Shown here: one piece after another, positions 34,590-43,173 of the stretch | Layout: every line of letters begins with the position of its first letter | Position numbering within the stretch: position 1 is the first letter of the stretch | From: an uncultured Lachnospiraceae bacterium | GTDB taxonomy: Bacteria > Bacillota > Clostridia > Lachnospirales > Lachnospiraceae | Length of the DNA stretch: 58,626 nucleotides | Direction: 5' to 3' | Assembly: GCA_945609985.1 (NCBI GenBank) | Contig: CALYZQ010000003.1 | Coordinates: forward strand, 1-58,626 | The notes under the pieces: model-generated | Seen by the model: only the letters and a program-made list of their open reading frames with translations | Told to the model about the DNA's origin: nothing | The model's database searches: none | Program-made: the position numbers and the translations under genes

Positions 34590-35945
34590 ATGTCAAAATA
34601 TAAAAAACATCCGCTGATTGTGGGAACTATGATTCTGACCGCTACCGGATTTATCACCCGAATCATCGGTTTTTTCTACCGCATCTATCTTTCCAGACTG
34701 TTTGGCGAAGAAGGTATGGGTATTTATCAATTATTAAGCCCGGTGCTTGCCCTCTCCTTCTCTCTTTCCGCCGCCGCTTATCAGACCGCCACATCCAAAA
34801 TGGTGGCGGAACGCATTGCGAAATGCACCGGCAGCCGGTTCAGACCCATGCTTGCAGGCTTAAGCATTTCCCTTCCGCTGTCCCTTTTGTGCAACGCAGT
34901 CATTTACATATTGGCAGAGCCCATCGGCACCCGTCTTTTATCAGAACCGCGCACAATTCCCATGCTGCGCATACTGTCCTTTTCCATCCCCTTCAGTGCC
35001 GTTCACTCCTGCATTAACGGATATTTTTATGGAATAAAAAAAGCCGGGATTCCAGCCGCCGCACAATTAATAGAACAGCTTACACGCGTAGGTTGCGTAT
35101 TTGTACTATCAGGTTATTCCTTATCCCGGGGGCATACTCCAACCATCAATGTTGCCGTAACGGGTCTGGCTGTCGGAGAAGTGATATCCATGCTTGTCAC
35201 ATTGGTTGCCATCTATTATGCATATACCAAACAGTATAATAATACATCCCGGTTACTCTGTCTCCCCCGGGCTATCACCTGTGGAGATGCGCTTTCTGAC
35301 ACCTATAAAGGAATCCTTAAGATGGCACTTCCCCTTACGGCAAACCGTATTGTACTAAATCTGTTGGTCAGTGTGGAATCTGTATCTCTTCCAAATATGC
35401 TCAAAGCATATGGTTATGACACCGTCACTGCACTGAGCGTATATGGCGTGCTTACCGGCATGGCAATGCCGTTTATCTTTTTCCCCAATGCCGTTACCGG
35501 TTCCATCGCCGTATTACTCCTCCCGCTGATTTCTGAAAGCTATGCCAAGGGGGATATTAAGGCTGTCAAATCAGCCACTATGCGCACCGTGAAATATTGC
35601 TTTCTTTTAGGATTTTCCTGTATGTGCATCTTCCTGCTTATTGGTAATTACGTGGGAACCCATATTTTTCACAGTCCGCTTGCAGGGCACTTCATTACAA
35701 CCCTAAGCTTTATCTGCCCCTTTATTTATCTGGATACCACACTTTCAAGTATCCTTCAGGGGTTGGGCATGGCCGGACATATTTTTGTCCTCAATGTATT
35801 CTGTCTGCTGATACGTCTGGCCTTTGTATTCGTCACTGTTCCCGTATTCGGCATTACCGGGTATCTCTGGGGCATGCTGGCAAGCCAGATTGTGCTCTGC
35901 ATCCTCTACCTGCTATGCCTGTACCGTTTCGTAAAGCGGCACTAA
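34590..35945 (+). CDS. SpoVB-like polysaccharide/lipid flippase (MOP superfamily)
   Basis: The 451-residue multi-pass protein has the layout of the MATE-like/MVF flippases. The N-terminus LIVGTMILTATGFITRIIGF and FYRIYLSRLFGEEGMGIYQL is the characteristic SpoVB/YtgP start. About 12-14 hydrophobic segments follow. SpoVB proteins are needed for spore cortex peptidoglycan and probably move lipid-linked precursors. AGGTGA lies upstream of the ATG. The gene lies back to back with nifS and ends before a long palindrome. Confidence 0.88.
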   Translation: MSKYKKHPLIVGTMILTATGFITRIIGFFYRIYLSRLFGEEGMGIYQLLSPVLALSFSLSAAAYQTATSKMVAERIAKCTGSRFRPMLAGLSISLPLSLLCNAVIYILAEPIGTRLLSEPRTIPMLRILSFSIPFSAVHSCINGYFYGIKKAGIPAAAQLIEQLTRVGCVFVLSGYSLSRGHTPTINVAVTGLAVGEVISMLVTLVAIYYAYTKQYNNTSRLLCLPRAITCGDALSDTYKGILKMALPLTANRIVLNLLVSVESVSLPNMLKAYGYDTVTALSVYGVLTGMAMPFIFFPNAVTGSIAVLLLPLISESYAKGDIKAVKSATMRTVKYCFLLGFSCMCIFLLIGNYVGTHIFHSPLAGHFITTLSFICPFIYLDTTLSSILQGLGMAGHIFVLNVFCLLIRLAFVFVTVPVFGITGYLWGMLASQIVLCILYLLCLYRFVKRH

Positions 35946-35956
35946 GGATTTGTGTG

Positions 35957-36144
35957 AAGGCTACGTAAGAGCCAGGGCGGGGATACCATGACACAAGCAG
36001 CGCATTCTGAGCACGCCGGTCCTTAGCGAGGTAATTGCGTCGTAAGATGCAATTAAGCGAGCTTAGTACCGCTGCGTTGCGAAGCATAGCGAGAGCGTGC
36101 CTGCGGCTGTCATGGTATCCCCGCCCCGGCTCTTACGTAGCTTT
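35957..36144. repeat. 188-bp palindromic intergenic element, copy 2 (shared core 36012-36100)
   Basis: The arms at 35957-35993 and 36108-36144 are complementary over 37 bases with two mismatches (for example GGCTACGTAAGAGCC with GGCTCTTACGTAGC). Inside, GCACGC/GCGTGC closes a core that is itself palindromic. The core matches 12250-12306 in reverse orientation, sharing GCGGTACTAAGCTCG, ATTGCATCTTACGA and CCTCGCTAAG. The arms are unrelated to those of copy 1. It lies between two convergent genes. Confidence 0.85.
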
Positions 36145-36154
36145 CCATATAATA

Positions 36155-36182
36155 ACAAAAGCGCCGCTTTACGCGACGCTTC
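36155..36182 (-). terminator. Terminator of the 36190-36594 gene
   Basis: On the minus strand AAGCGTCGC pairs with GCGGCGCTT around a short loop (one mismatch) and runs into TTTTGTTATT. It begins eight bases after the stop. Confidence 0.75.
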
Positions 36183-36189
36183 AATCATC

Positions 36190-36594
36190 TTAAAACTTAG
36201 CTATTACCGCTCCATCCGCACTCTGAGCCATCAGATTCCTTGCGCTGCCCACAAAATACTGATACTGCTGTAATACACTGTCCTTTCTCATATCGGAGAC
36301 AGCCTTCTGCACATCCAAAGATTGAATGTCTGAATCTCTGCCGATATATCCAAAGCTCTCCTGCTTATTAAATGTAAGAGAGATGTCCTCAAGCGGAGCA
36401 TCCTTCCTCTCAGGTGCCGTATAAGAAGCTTCCTCACGAATATCACTGACAACTGATGTCTCGACAGCTTCCGCTACACGTTCCGGCTGTAATATCTCGT
36501 CTACCTTCACTCTGGGAATGGTAGGCACAGAATAGTTTTGTAAAAAACTGCTGTAATCGCCTATAGCGCCAATTCTGCCAACACTGATACCCAT
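36190..36594 (-). CDS. Conserved-looking hypothetical protein, 134 residues
   Basis: I do not recognise it. It is soluble, begins MGISVGRIGAIGDYSSFLQN, has a proline- and acid-rich middle, and ends in a likely helix (SDMRKDSVLQQYQYFVGSAR). No cysteine, signal peptide or membrane helix is seen. A strong AAGGAGG precedes the ATG by six bases, and a clear terminator follows, so it is very likely expressed. It may be co-transcribed with nrdR upstream. Confidence 0.7.
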   Translation of the reverse strand: MGISVGRIGAIGDYSSFLQNYSVPTIPRVKVDEILQPERVAEAVETSVVSDIREEASYTAPERKDAPLEDISLTFNKQESFGYIGRDSDIQSLDVQKAVSDMRKDSVLQQYQYFVGSARNLMAQSADGAVIAKF

Positions 36595-36669
36595 GATTTC
36601 ACCTCCTTATCTTTAATCCGACATATCATATATCGTCATATTTTCACAATGTTTTATAGGAATTAAGTC

Positions 36670-37119
36670 CTACTGTAATACTTTTTTAAGCTCATCCATA
36701 AAGGTATTGACATCCTTAAACTCTCTATATACAGATGCAAACCTTACATACGCTACCGCATCTAAGTCCTTTAGCTTATTCATCAACAGCTCTCCGATTA
36801 CCTGGCTTGGAATCTCTTTTTCTTCCATGTTGAAGATTTCATTTTCAACCTCATCCACCAAAGAAGTAATCTGCTGTGCGCTTACCGGTCTCTTATGACA
36901 TGCACGAAGTACTCCGGCCTCTATCTTGGCACGTTCATAGGTCTCCCTGTTGTTGTCTTTCTTGATAATAATCAGGGGAATTGTCTCAATTTTCTCATAA
37001 GTGGTGAAACGCTTTCCGCATTCATCACAAACCCTGCGGCGACGGATGGAATTATTATCCTCTGCCGGTCTGGAATCAATAACTCTGGTATTCTCGTGAT
37101 TACAAAAAGGACATTTCAT
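36670..37119 (-). CDS. nrdR: Ribonucleotide reductase repressor NrdR
   Basis: NrdR senses dATP/ATP and represses ribonucleotide reductase genes. The 149 residues begin MKCPFCNHENTRVIDSRPAE, with a zinc ribbon completed by RRRVCDECGKRFTTYE. The ATP-cone follows (IIKKDNNRETYERAKIEAGV). I start at ATG 37119 with GGAGGG upstream. Neighbouring ylmC and sigG repeat a common Clostridia order. Confidence 0.96.
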   Translation of the reverse strand: MKCPFCNHENTRVIDSRPAEDNNSIRRRRVCDECGKRFTTYEKIETIPLIIIKKDNNRETYERAKIEAGVLRACHKRPVSAQQITSLVDEVENEIFNMEEKEIPSQVIGELLMNKLKDLDAVAYVRFASVYREFKDVNTFMDELKKVLQ

Positions 37120-37169
37120 GCAGTAACCCTCCGTATCTTCACACTTTATCACTTTTTATTTTAACTCTG

Positions 37170-37403
37170 TCAGCAATTTATGTCAACTAAAATAATATCC
37201 GGTCCAATTTGTCTGATATCCTTGTATGGTATGACAATATCTGCCTCGCAACGCAGAAAGCTTAACATCTTACAATTTCCGGGGACCATAATCTTACAAA
37301 TACACCCCTTGCACTCGTCAAACTCCAAATCACAGACTCTCCCCAGCTTTTTACAATCTCTTATATTAATGACATCTTTACATTTCAGTTCTGAAAAAAG
37401 CAT
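37170..37403 (-). CDS. YlmC/YmxH-family sporulation protein (PRC-barrel)
   Basis: The 77-residue protein begins MLFSELKCKDVINIRDCKKL, then GRVCDLEFDECKGCICKIMV, the hallmark of the YlmC/YmxH group, which has a PRC-barrel-like fold and is linked to sporulation. Four to five cysteines are present. On the minus strand a CATACACT sequence (37438-37431) resembles a SigE -10 box, but I see no matching -35. It is divergent from sigG. Confidence 0.88.
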   Translation of the reverse strand: MLFSELKCKDVINIRDCKKLGRVCDLEFDECKGCICKIMVPGNCKMLSFLRCEADIVIPYKDIRQIGPDIILVDINC

Positions 37404-37514
37404 GCTGCTACCTCAAATTCTTTTCCCTACAGTGTATGCTTTTGCGGTATAGTTCAGAACATTTTGTGCATACTACCAAATACAAGAAAAACGTAAAACA
37501 AGGAGCGTATCAGT

Positions 37515-38294
37515 ATGGCACAAGGTAAGGTTGAAATCTGCGGTGTTAACACCTCAAAACTCCCACTGCTTAAAGCGGCAGAAAAGGAATCTTTATTTAA
37601 ACGGATTGAAGAGGGGGACCTGTCGGCACGGGAAACCTATATCGAGGGCAACCTGCGTCTTGTCTTAAGTGTTATCAAGCGTTTTTCCTCCAGCAATGAA
37701 AACGTGGATGATTTATTTCAAATAGGATGTATCGGACTTATCAAAGCCATTGACAACTTTGACTCCTCTCTGCAGGTGAAATTTTCCACCTATGCGGTCC
37801 CCATGATTATCGGCGAAATCCGCCGTTTTCTGCGGGACAACAGTAGTATGAGAGTCTCCCGTTCTCTTAAAGACACTGCCTACAAGGCAATCTATGCAAG
37901 AGAAACCCTGACAAGACAAAATGCCAAGGAACCTACCCTGGAAGAAATCGCAAAGGAAATCGGCATCTCAAAAGAAGATATCGCATACGCCATGGATGCC
38001 ATTCAAAATCCCATGAGTCTCTATGAGCCTATTTTTACGGACGGCGGCGACACACTCTATGTCATGGATCAAATCAGCGACAAAAAAAATAAGGAAGACA
38101 CCTGGGTTGAGCATCTTTCCTTAAGTGAAGCCATGAAAAAATTAAATTCCAGAGAGCACGAAATCATCTCCCTGCGCTTTTTTGAGGGTAAAACCCAGAT
38201 GGAAGTTGCAGACATGATAGGCATTTCCCAGGCCCAGGTGTCCCGTCTTGAGAAAAATGCCCTCCGCTCCATGCGCGCCTATCTAACGGCGTAA
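37515..38294 (+). CDS. sigG: Forespore sporulation sigma factor SigG
   Basis: SigG drives late forespore genes such as those for SASPs and gpr. The 259 residues begin GKVEICGVNTSKLPLLKA, a nearly invariant SigG N-terminus. The RLVLSVIKRFSSSNENVDDL and SMRVSRSLKDTAYKAI segments (regions 2 and 3) and MEVADMIGISQAQVSRLEKN (region 4) follow. AAGGAG precedes the ATG. Unlike in Bacillus it is not behind sigE. It lies on the opposite strand, pointing toward sigE, with two genes between, and its stop overlaps the VanZ gene tail by 12 bases. Confidence 0.96.
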   Translation: MAQGKVEICGVNTSKLPLLKAAEKESLFKRIEEGDLSARETYIEGNLRLVLSVIKRFSSSNENVDDLFQIGCIGLIKAIDNFDSSLQVKFSTYAVPMIIGEIRRFLRDNSSMRVSRSLKDTAYKAIYARETLTRQNAKEPTLEEIAKEIGISKEDIAYAMDAIQNPMSLYEPIFTDGGDTLYVMDQISDKKNKEDTWVEHLSLSEAMKKLNSREHEIISLRFFEGKTQMEVADMIGISQAQVSRLEKNALRSMRAYLTA

Positions 38295-38780
38295 TAATCT
38301 GAAAATAAAATACCCGATAACACTTCCCAGCAGATTGGTCAGTATGTCATCTATCTGGAAATATCCTCTCTTGGTGGCATACTGTACACACTCAATCAAT
38401 ATACTGCTGCAAGCTCCAAATATCACACTTGGAATTAGTCTGCGCACCCACTTAAATGCCCATGCACTGATAAATCCATAGGGAACAAACAACAATATAT
38501 TTTCTATCACATAAGCATTATTTCTGTCATTGATTCCCCAAGTGGAAAACAATTCTAAATCGAAGCCTTCCCTGCTTCCGCTCTCCCTTGAAAAGAGTGT
38601 AATGCAAAGAACTATCGCTACATACGTAATATACAGAACACGAACTCCCACACCGTCAGGACGCTTTCTGCGAATTGCATAATAAATGTATAAAATAATG
38701 GCAAACTGCAATCCGACAACCAATCCAAACGGCAGATATTGCACTGCGTCCAGCATATCTTTCCACAAATATTTAAACAT
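38283..38780 (-). CDS. VanZ-family membrane protein
   Basis: The 165 residues form four to five membrane helices, with the VanZ-type core NILLFVPYGFISAW and a later SILIECVQYATKRGYFQIDD followed by ILTNLLGSVIGYFIF. VanZ relatives are associated with glycopeptide tolerance or envelope functions, but their biochemical role is unclear. It converges on sigG, with the last 12 bases overlapping. Confidence 0.88.
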   Translation of the reverse strand: MFKYLWKDMLDAVQYLPFGLVVGLQFAIILYIYYAIRRKRPDGVGVRVLYITYVAIVLCITLFSRESGSREGFDLELFSTWGINDRNNAYVIENILLFVPYGFISAWAFKWVRRLIPSVIFGACSSILIECVQYATKRGYFQIDDILTNLLGSVIGYFIFRLLRR

Positions 38781-38800
38781 TTCTAATCTCCGAAGTAAAT

Positions 38801-39115
38801 TTAGCGGCTCATCTCATAAGTGCTCCAGTTTTCTGAAGCTCTGTCCCATTTTTCTTTATCTTCAAACAATCTGTTATTCATCCAACCAATGGCATCCATT
38901 ACACCATCCTCGGAAAACTCAAACATTGCACTGGTCTTCTGTTCATCCGGCGTCTTAAAAAAGTTAAAGGGTTCCGGCCAAACCGTTACCTTCAACTTTT
39001 TGGTGCCCTCCTCATCTAAAGCACCCTCCAGCCTGTAGCGCATACCCTGGTGACATGCTGTATATTCTGATTTCTTTAAGTATTCCATTGACAGGATATC
39101 TTCACGCTGTATCAT
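38801..39115 (-). CDS. Small unknown protein between sigE and the VanZ gene
   Basis: I do not recognise a named family. The 104 residues from ATG 39115 (MIQREDILSMEYLKKSEYTA) contain GMRYRLEG and KLKVTVWPEPFNFFKTPDEQ, suggesting a small alpha/beta fold. There is no membrane helix. The longer frame to 39187 lacks a better ribosome site, while AGGGAAAG lies upstream of 39115. It is in line after sigE. Confidence 0.65.
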   Translation of the reverse strand: MIQREDILSMEYLKKSEYTACHQGMRYRLEGALDEEGTKKLKVTVWPEPFNFFKTPDEQKTSAMFEFSEDGVMDAIGWMNNRLFEDKEKWDRASENWSTYEMSR

Positions 39116-39189
39116 AGTATATCTTTCCCTTACCTGACACTCCATAGTTTCAGCCTTAGTATATACCATTATCCACCATTTTGCCAATA

Positions 39190-39927
39190 CTAAATATGAA
39201 TACTCATCTCCTTTTTCAACTGGCGCATTATCTTCTTTTCCAATCTGGAAATATAGGACTGGGAAATCCCAAGCAGGTTAGCGACCTCCTTTTGTGTCAT
39301 CTCCTGTCCATCAACCGTTCCCAATCCAAAACGCAACCTGATAATGGTTTTTTCCCTTTCGGATAATTTATTGACTGCTCCCATAAGAAGCTTTCTTTCC
39401 ACTTCATTTTCAATGCCTCGATAGATAATATCCTCCTCTGTTCCCAAAATATCCGATAACAGGAGTTCATTTCCATCCCAATCCACGTTTAAGGGTTCAT
39501 CTATGGAAACCTCAAGTCTGGTCTTATTATTTCTTCTCAAATACATTAAGATTTCATTCTCAATGCATCTGGAGGCATAGGTTGCCAGTTTTATATTTTT
39601 GTCCGGATTAAAAGTGTTGATTGATTTGATCAGCCCAATCGTTCCTATGGAAATCAAATCCTCCACTCCTACCCCTGTATTGTCAAATTTTTTGGCTATG
39701 TAAACAACCAGGCGCAAATTGTGTTCAATTAAAATCGCCTTTGCCTCATCCTCATACTCCGTCCCCAAATCGCTTATCACCTGATTTTCCTGCTCCAATT
39801 CAAGTGGTGGCGGTAATACTTCCGTTCCCCCAATATAATGAATGTCTCCTGTCTTCTGTAACAGTACATTCTCCTTACGAATCATTTTGAACTGCATCTT
39901 CCCCGGTATTGCAACTTTAAGTATCAT
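39190..39927 (-). CDS. sigE: Early mother-cell sporulation sigma factor SigE (pro-form)
   Basis: SigE starts mother-cell transcription after asymmetric division. A pro-sequence (about 35 residues: [20 protein letters not shown]...) precedes the conserved processing region [20 protein letters not shown], cut by SpoIIGA. Region 2 ([20 protein letters not shown]) and region 4 ([31 protein letters not shown]) are clear. I start at ATG 39927, seven bases after GGGG, rather than at GTG 39945. It follows spoIIGA by 26 bases. Confidence 0.95.
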   Translation of the reverse strand: MILKVAIPGKMQFKMIRKENVLLQKTGDIHYIGGTEVLPPPLELEQENQVISDLGTEYEDEAKAILIEHNLRLVVYIAKKFDNTGVGVEDLISIGTIGLIKSINTFNPDKNIKLATYASRCIENEILMYLRRNNKTRLEVSIDEPLNVDWDGNELLLSDILGTEEDIIYRGIENEVERKLLMGAVNKLSEREKTIIRLRFGLGTVDGQEMTQKEVANLLGISQSYISRLEKKIMRQLKKEMSIHI

Positions 39928-39953
39928 AATCATTCCCCATTTCACAATTGTTA

Positions 39954-40751
39954 TTAACTCTTTTTTAAAATCATAGGATTCACCAGCACTTTTATACCAT
40001 CACTGATTTTCTCCTGACAAACTGCCACATAGACATTTTGAAATGACTTTATCATCCCTCCCATCTCTAACTGTAATTCCGACAATACATACCCCTTTAG
40101 AAGTCCCCTATCCTTACCTATACTATGATAAGGTATCACTCTGAAAGGCACTTTTTCTTCCCTCCAGAGGCTGTCAAACACGCCCTGTTCCACAATGCAT
40201 ACGGGTTTGCCACTAATGGGTTCTATTAAGGTATTTCCTGAATCCACCAGTGCTGTCACCCTCATGCATCCACCCTTCCTAATCAATATCGCATGACATA
40301 AACTGTTGTTTCCTTTTCTCTCCTCCCTTTCCCTGTGACAATATATTGCCACACATATTACTGCGCCCATTCCCATAACACCGAAAATCCCCTCCGTCAG
40401 TTGTCTGGCACCAGGCACATATCTGATAAAAAAGAAAAAGGTTCCCCCCAGCAAAAAGGAATATATGAGCATTCTTTCCATAATCCATATAAATGCCCGG
40501 ATTCCTTTTATCCTAAATGCCGCAAGAATCATGACAACAGTGCCGGTTACCGTACAAATACCAAGTAACCACGCTTTACTGCCTCCTGCCATATACGGTA
40601 ACACTGAAGCCCCTGCCCCTACTGCTGCTCCAAGCACCAGACGTTTCCATGTGGAAGTGCGGTGCGTGCTGTGGTTCACAAGTAACAGCAGGTAGAAATT
40701 CATGACAAAATTCATTAGAAAAATACTGTCTACATAAACTTCATAATACAT
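39954..40751 (-). CDS. spoIIGA: SigE-processing aspartic protease SpoIIGA
   Basis: SpoIIGA is a membrane protease that activates pro-SigE on a signal from forespore SpoIIR. The 265 residues begin [20 protein letters not shown] and hold about five N-terminal membrane helices. A cytoplasmic half carries the aspartic-protease motif [21 protein letters not shown] start at ATG 40751 (AAGGGTG upstream). It is followed directly by sigE and preceded by a promoter with Spo0A-box-like sites. Confidence 0.95.
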   Translation of the reverse strand: MYYEVYVDSIFLMNFVMNFYLLLLVNHSTHRTSTWKRLVLGAAVGAGASVLPYMAGGSKAWLLGICTVTGTVVMILAAFRIKGIRAFIWIMERMLIYSFLLGGTFFFFIRYVPGARQLTEGIFGVMGMGAVICVAIYCHREREERKGNNSLCHAILIRKGGCMRVTALVDSGNTLIEPISGKPVCIVEQGVFDSLWREEKVPFRVIPYHSIGKDRGLLKGYVLSELQLEMGGMIKSFQNVYVAVCQEKISDGIKVLVNPMILKKS

Positions 40752-40772
40752 TTCATCACCCTTTTCATAATT

Positions 40773-40840
40773 ATTATAAAGGCTTGGGGACAGGAATTTT
40801 GTCAAAATATGTGAGCAATAAAGTTTTTTCTTTCGACGAA
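40773..40840 (-). promoter_or_regulatory. spoIIG-type promoter with long spacer and Spo0A-box-like sites
   Basis: On the minus strand TTGACA (40800-40805) and TATAAT (40773-40778) match SigA boxes perfectly but are 21 bases apart. TTTGTCAAA (40798-40806, plus strand) matches the Spo0A box TTTGTCRAA and overlaps the -35. TTCGTCGAA (minus strand, 40840-40832) is one mismatch from the box. Bacillus spoIIG has the same unusual design (SigA boxes 22 bases apart, Spo0A sites over and upstream of the -35). Confidence 0.75.
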
Positions 40841-40852
40841 AAATGAGGTGCC

Positions 40853-41131
40853 GGCGGCGGGTTATGCATGTAGAGGGTCTCGGATGAGGCAGGGGTGTTT
40901 TTGATGATTCTGGGTTGCGGATGGGTATTTTCTAAGCATTGCATATAGTACTTTTTTGCTTCCGGGTCGGTGTGCACGCGCCTCCATGCACGGGCACACC
41001 TAAATTGCTCCTCCATGAGCAATTTCCCCTGTATATCATAACGCAATACTTGAAAATGCAGCCATCCTCCACCAAGAACACAAAAACACCCCTGCCTCAT
41101 CCGAAACCCTCTCCACGCAAAAAACGCCGCC
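40853..41131. repeat. 279-bp long inverted repeat between ftsZ and spoIIGA
   Basis: The left arm (40853-40950) and right arm (41035-41131) are complementary over roughly 95 bases with scattered mismatches; the longest shared stretch is CGGATGAGGCAGGGGTGTTTTT. The outermost GGCGGCG of the left arm pairs with half of the ftsZ terminator stem. The centre holds two more hairpins: GGTGTGC/GCACACC (about 40969-41000) and AATTGCTC/GAGCAATT (about 41003-41024). A 123-codon minus frame through it is probably not a gene. Confidence 0.85.
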
Positions 41132-41151
41132 TGCGGTATACGCAAGCGGCG
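41119..41151 (-). terminator. Rho-independent terminator of ftsZ
   Basis: On the minus strand CGCCGCTTGCG pairs with CGCAGGCGGCG (one mismatch) around a five-base loop and is followed by six T. It lies 14 bases after the ftsZ stop. Confidence 0.92.
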
Positions 41152-41165
41152 AAGAAAAACTTTAT

Positions 41166-42350
41166 TTATTTTCTCTGTAAGAAATCAGGAATCTTTAAGG
41201 ATTTCTCCTCAACAGAGCTTCTGATGTCAGCAGGCTTTTTGATGCCAACGGGAGCAATCTGAGGTCTCTCCGCAGCAGGCTGTGAGGTACCTGCGGTAGG
41301 CTGCAGGTTCAGTCCCTTCAGTGAGCTGGGAGTAATATGTGCGGAAGGCTGTCTGTAAGCAGGTGCACTGCCAAGTCTTCCCTGTATGTTGTTGGAAGGT
41401 ACATCTTCAAGTCCGGTAGCAATTACGGTAATGGTACAGCTGTCAGACTTGGAAGCATCATACATCGCACCAAAGATAATGTTTACTTCATCACCTGCAA
41501 GCTCCTGAACATAGCTTGCTGCGTCGGATGCATCCGCCAATGTAATATCTCCGGATACATTCACGATTACGTGAGTAGCACCGTTGATTGTGGTCTCTAA
41601 AAGGGGGCTTTCCACAGCCATCTTAACTGCATCAAGAGCCTTGTCATCGCCCTTGCCTTCACCGATACCGATATGTGCAATACCCTTATCCTTCATAACT
41701 GTCTGGATATCTGCGAAGTCCAGATTGATGATGGCAGGTAAATTAATCAAATCCGTAATACCCTGAACTGCCTGCTGTAATACTTCATCTGCTTTCTTAA
41801 GAGCTTCAGGCATGGTAGTACGTCTGTCAACAATCTCAAGCAGTTTATCATTGGGAATCACAATGAGGGTATCCACATGCTCCTTGATACGCTCAATACC
41901 GCTCAGCGCATTTACCATACGCGCCTTAGCTTCAAAACGAAAAGGCTTTGTCACTACACCAACAGTCAGAATACCCATATCCTTAGCGAGCTTTGCAACG
42001 ACAGGTGCTGCACCGGTACCGGTACCGCCACCCATACCGCAGGTAACAAATACCATATCTGCGCCCTTAAGTGCTGCGCTGATTTCCTCTGTACTCTCCT
42101 CTGCGGCTTTCTCTCCAACCTCAGGCTTAGCTCCTGCGCCAAGTCCCTTGGTAAGCTTCTCACCAATCTGTAAAAGCTTAGGTGCTTTACAAAGCTGCAA
42201 TGCCTGCTTGTCCGTATTTACACCAATAAAATCTACTCCATCGATTCTCTCATCAATCATTCTATTTACAGCATTATTACCTGCGCCACCGACACCGACA
42301 ACGATAATCTTAGCAGCAGATTCAGCGTCATTCGTCTTAATCTCTAACAA
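41166..42350 (-). CDS. ftsZ: Cell division GTPase FtsZ
   Basis: FtsZ is the tubulin homologue that forms the division ring. The 394 residues begin (M)[20 protein letters not shown], with [13 protein letters not shown] and the tubulin signature [13 protein letters not shown]. The T7 synergy loop [12 protein letters not shown] is present. A linker of about 60 residues leads to the C-terminal peptide [11 protein letters not shown], which binds FtsA/SepF partners. The start codon is TTG, with AAGGAGG eight bases upstream. ftsA is not next to it. A terminator follows, so spoIIGA is not read from this transcript by default. Confidence 0.97.
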   Translation of the reverse strand: MLEIKTNDAESAAKIIVVGVGGAGNNAVNRMIDERIDGVDFIGVNTDKQALQLCKAPKLLQIGEKLTKGLGAGAKPEVGEKAAEESTEEISAALKGADMVFVTCGMGGGTGTGAAPVVAKLAKDMGILTVGVVTKPFRFEAKARMVNALSGIERIKEHVDTLIVIPNDKLLEIVDRRTTMPEALKKADEVLQQAVQGITDLINLPAIINLDFADIQTVMKDKGIAHIGIGEGKGDDKALDAVKMAVESPLLETTINGATHVIVNVSGDITLADASDAASYVQELAGDEVNIIFGAMYDASKSDSCTITVIATGLEDVPSNNIQGRLGSAPAYRQPSAHITPSSLKGLNLQPTAGTSQPAAERPQIAPVGIKKPADIRSSVEEKSLKIPDFLQRK

Positions 42351-42435
42351 GGGTACGTCCTCCTTCTTCGTTTAAACTCCATATAGTCTATCATATAATT
42401 ATTTTGCAAATTAATCAACATCTTTTTATAAAAAT

Positions 42436-43173
42436 TTATTCGGGTTTGAAAGTATATTTACCATTTCCGTCATTATACTTCTCCATTTGCAAAGTTCCGC
42501 TCTTGTCCGCAAGCTCTGAAAGGAACTTCGGAAGCAGCATCAGCTTGTCCTCGAGATGCTCTTCCTCGTCTCCCAAAGCCACCTTTACCATCCCGAAATA
42601 CACCGTAACCTCCCCGGACGGATGAAAATAAATCTTATCTGCCGCAAGCTCATACTTTGTAAGCAGCTTCGTCAATACCAAAATTTCACTAAAGACACTT
42701 TTATCCTCCACAGGAAGGGGTTCTCCCAACACGGCATGTTCAAAGAAAAGCCCCGTAATCTGCGGAATTCCGGGAGTCTTCACTCCCGAAGTCTCCGTCA
42801 CATAACCATCCTTATCGAAATACAGATACGTATCCATATATTTGATATATCCGGCAAGTGCTTTCTCGTACACTATTATTTTAATTTTATCAGGTGCCAG
42901 AATTTCCACATCCATCACATCCACAAAGGGAATATTTTCAACACCCTTATTTCGGTATTTTAACGAAAGGTACAGAGAGTTATTCCCCAAAGGTCCCTCC
43001 ATTACCATATCCTTTATTTCATCAGCAGTGTAGTGGACATTCCCCTCCACATATGCATTCTCACGTTCAACAGTATATGCTGACCTAAGATACATCACTA
43101 CGCCCAATATCACTGCAAGCAGTATGCATACAATCAGTATTTTAATCCATAGCCGTCTTTTGCTTCTATACAC
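42436..43173 (-). CDS. ftsQ: Cell division protein FtsQ/DivIB
   Basis: FtsQ/DivIB is a single-pass protein that links FtsL-FtsB and the septal synthase. The 245 residues have a basic start, one membrane helix (ILIVCILLAVILGVVMYLR) and a POTRA domain (AYVEGNVHYTADEIKDMV... and IPFVDVMDVEILAPDKIKI). A C-terminal beta domain follows. It overlaps the end of murA by 8 bases and precedes ftsZ, as in other Firmicutes dcw clusters. Confidence 0.9.
   Translation of the reverse strand: MYRSKRRLWIKILIVCILLAVILGVVMYLRSAYTVERENAYVEGNVHYTADEIKDMVMEGPLGNNSLYLSLKYRNKGVENIPFVDVMDVEILAPDKIKIIVYEKALAGYIKYMDTYLYFDKDGYVTETSGVKTPGIPQITGLFFEHAVLGEPLPVEDKSVFSEILVLTKLLTKYELAADKIYFHPSGEVTVYFGMVKVALGDEEEHLEDKLMLLPKFLSELADKSGTLQMEKYNDGNGKYTFKPE

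Noticed and set aside
40774..41145. 123-codon minus-strand frame between ftsZ and spoIIGA
   Set aside because: It runs straight through the long inverted repeat and the ftsZ terminator, and its end overlaps the spoIIG promoter. The protein has no recognisable pattern.
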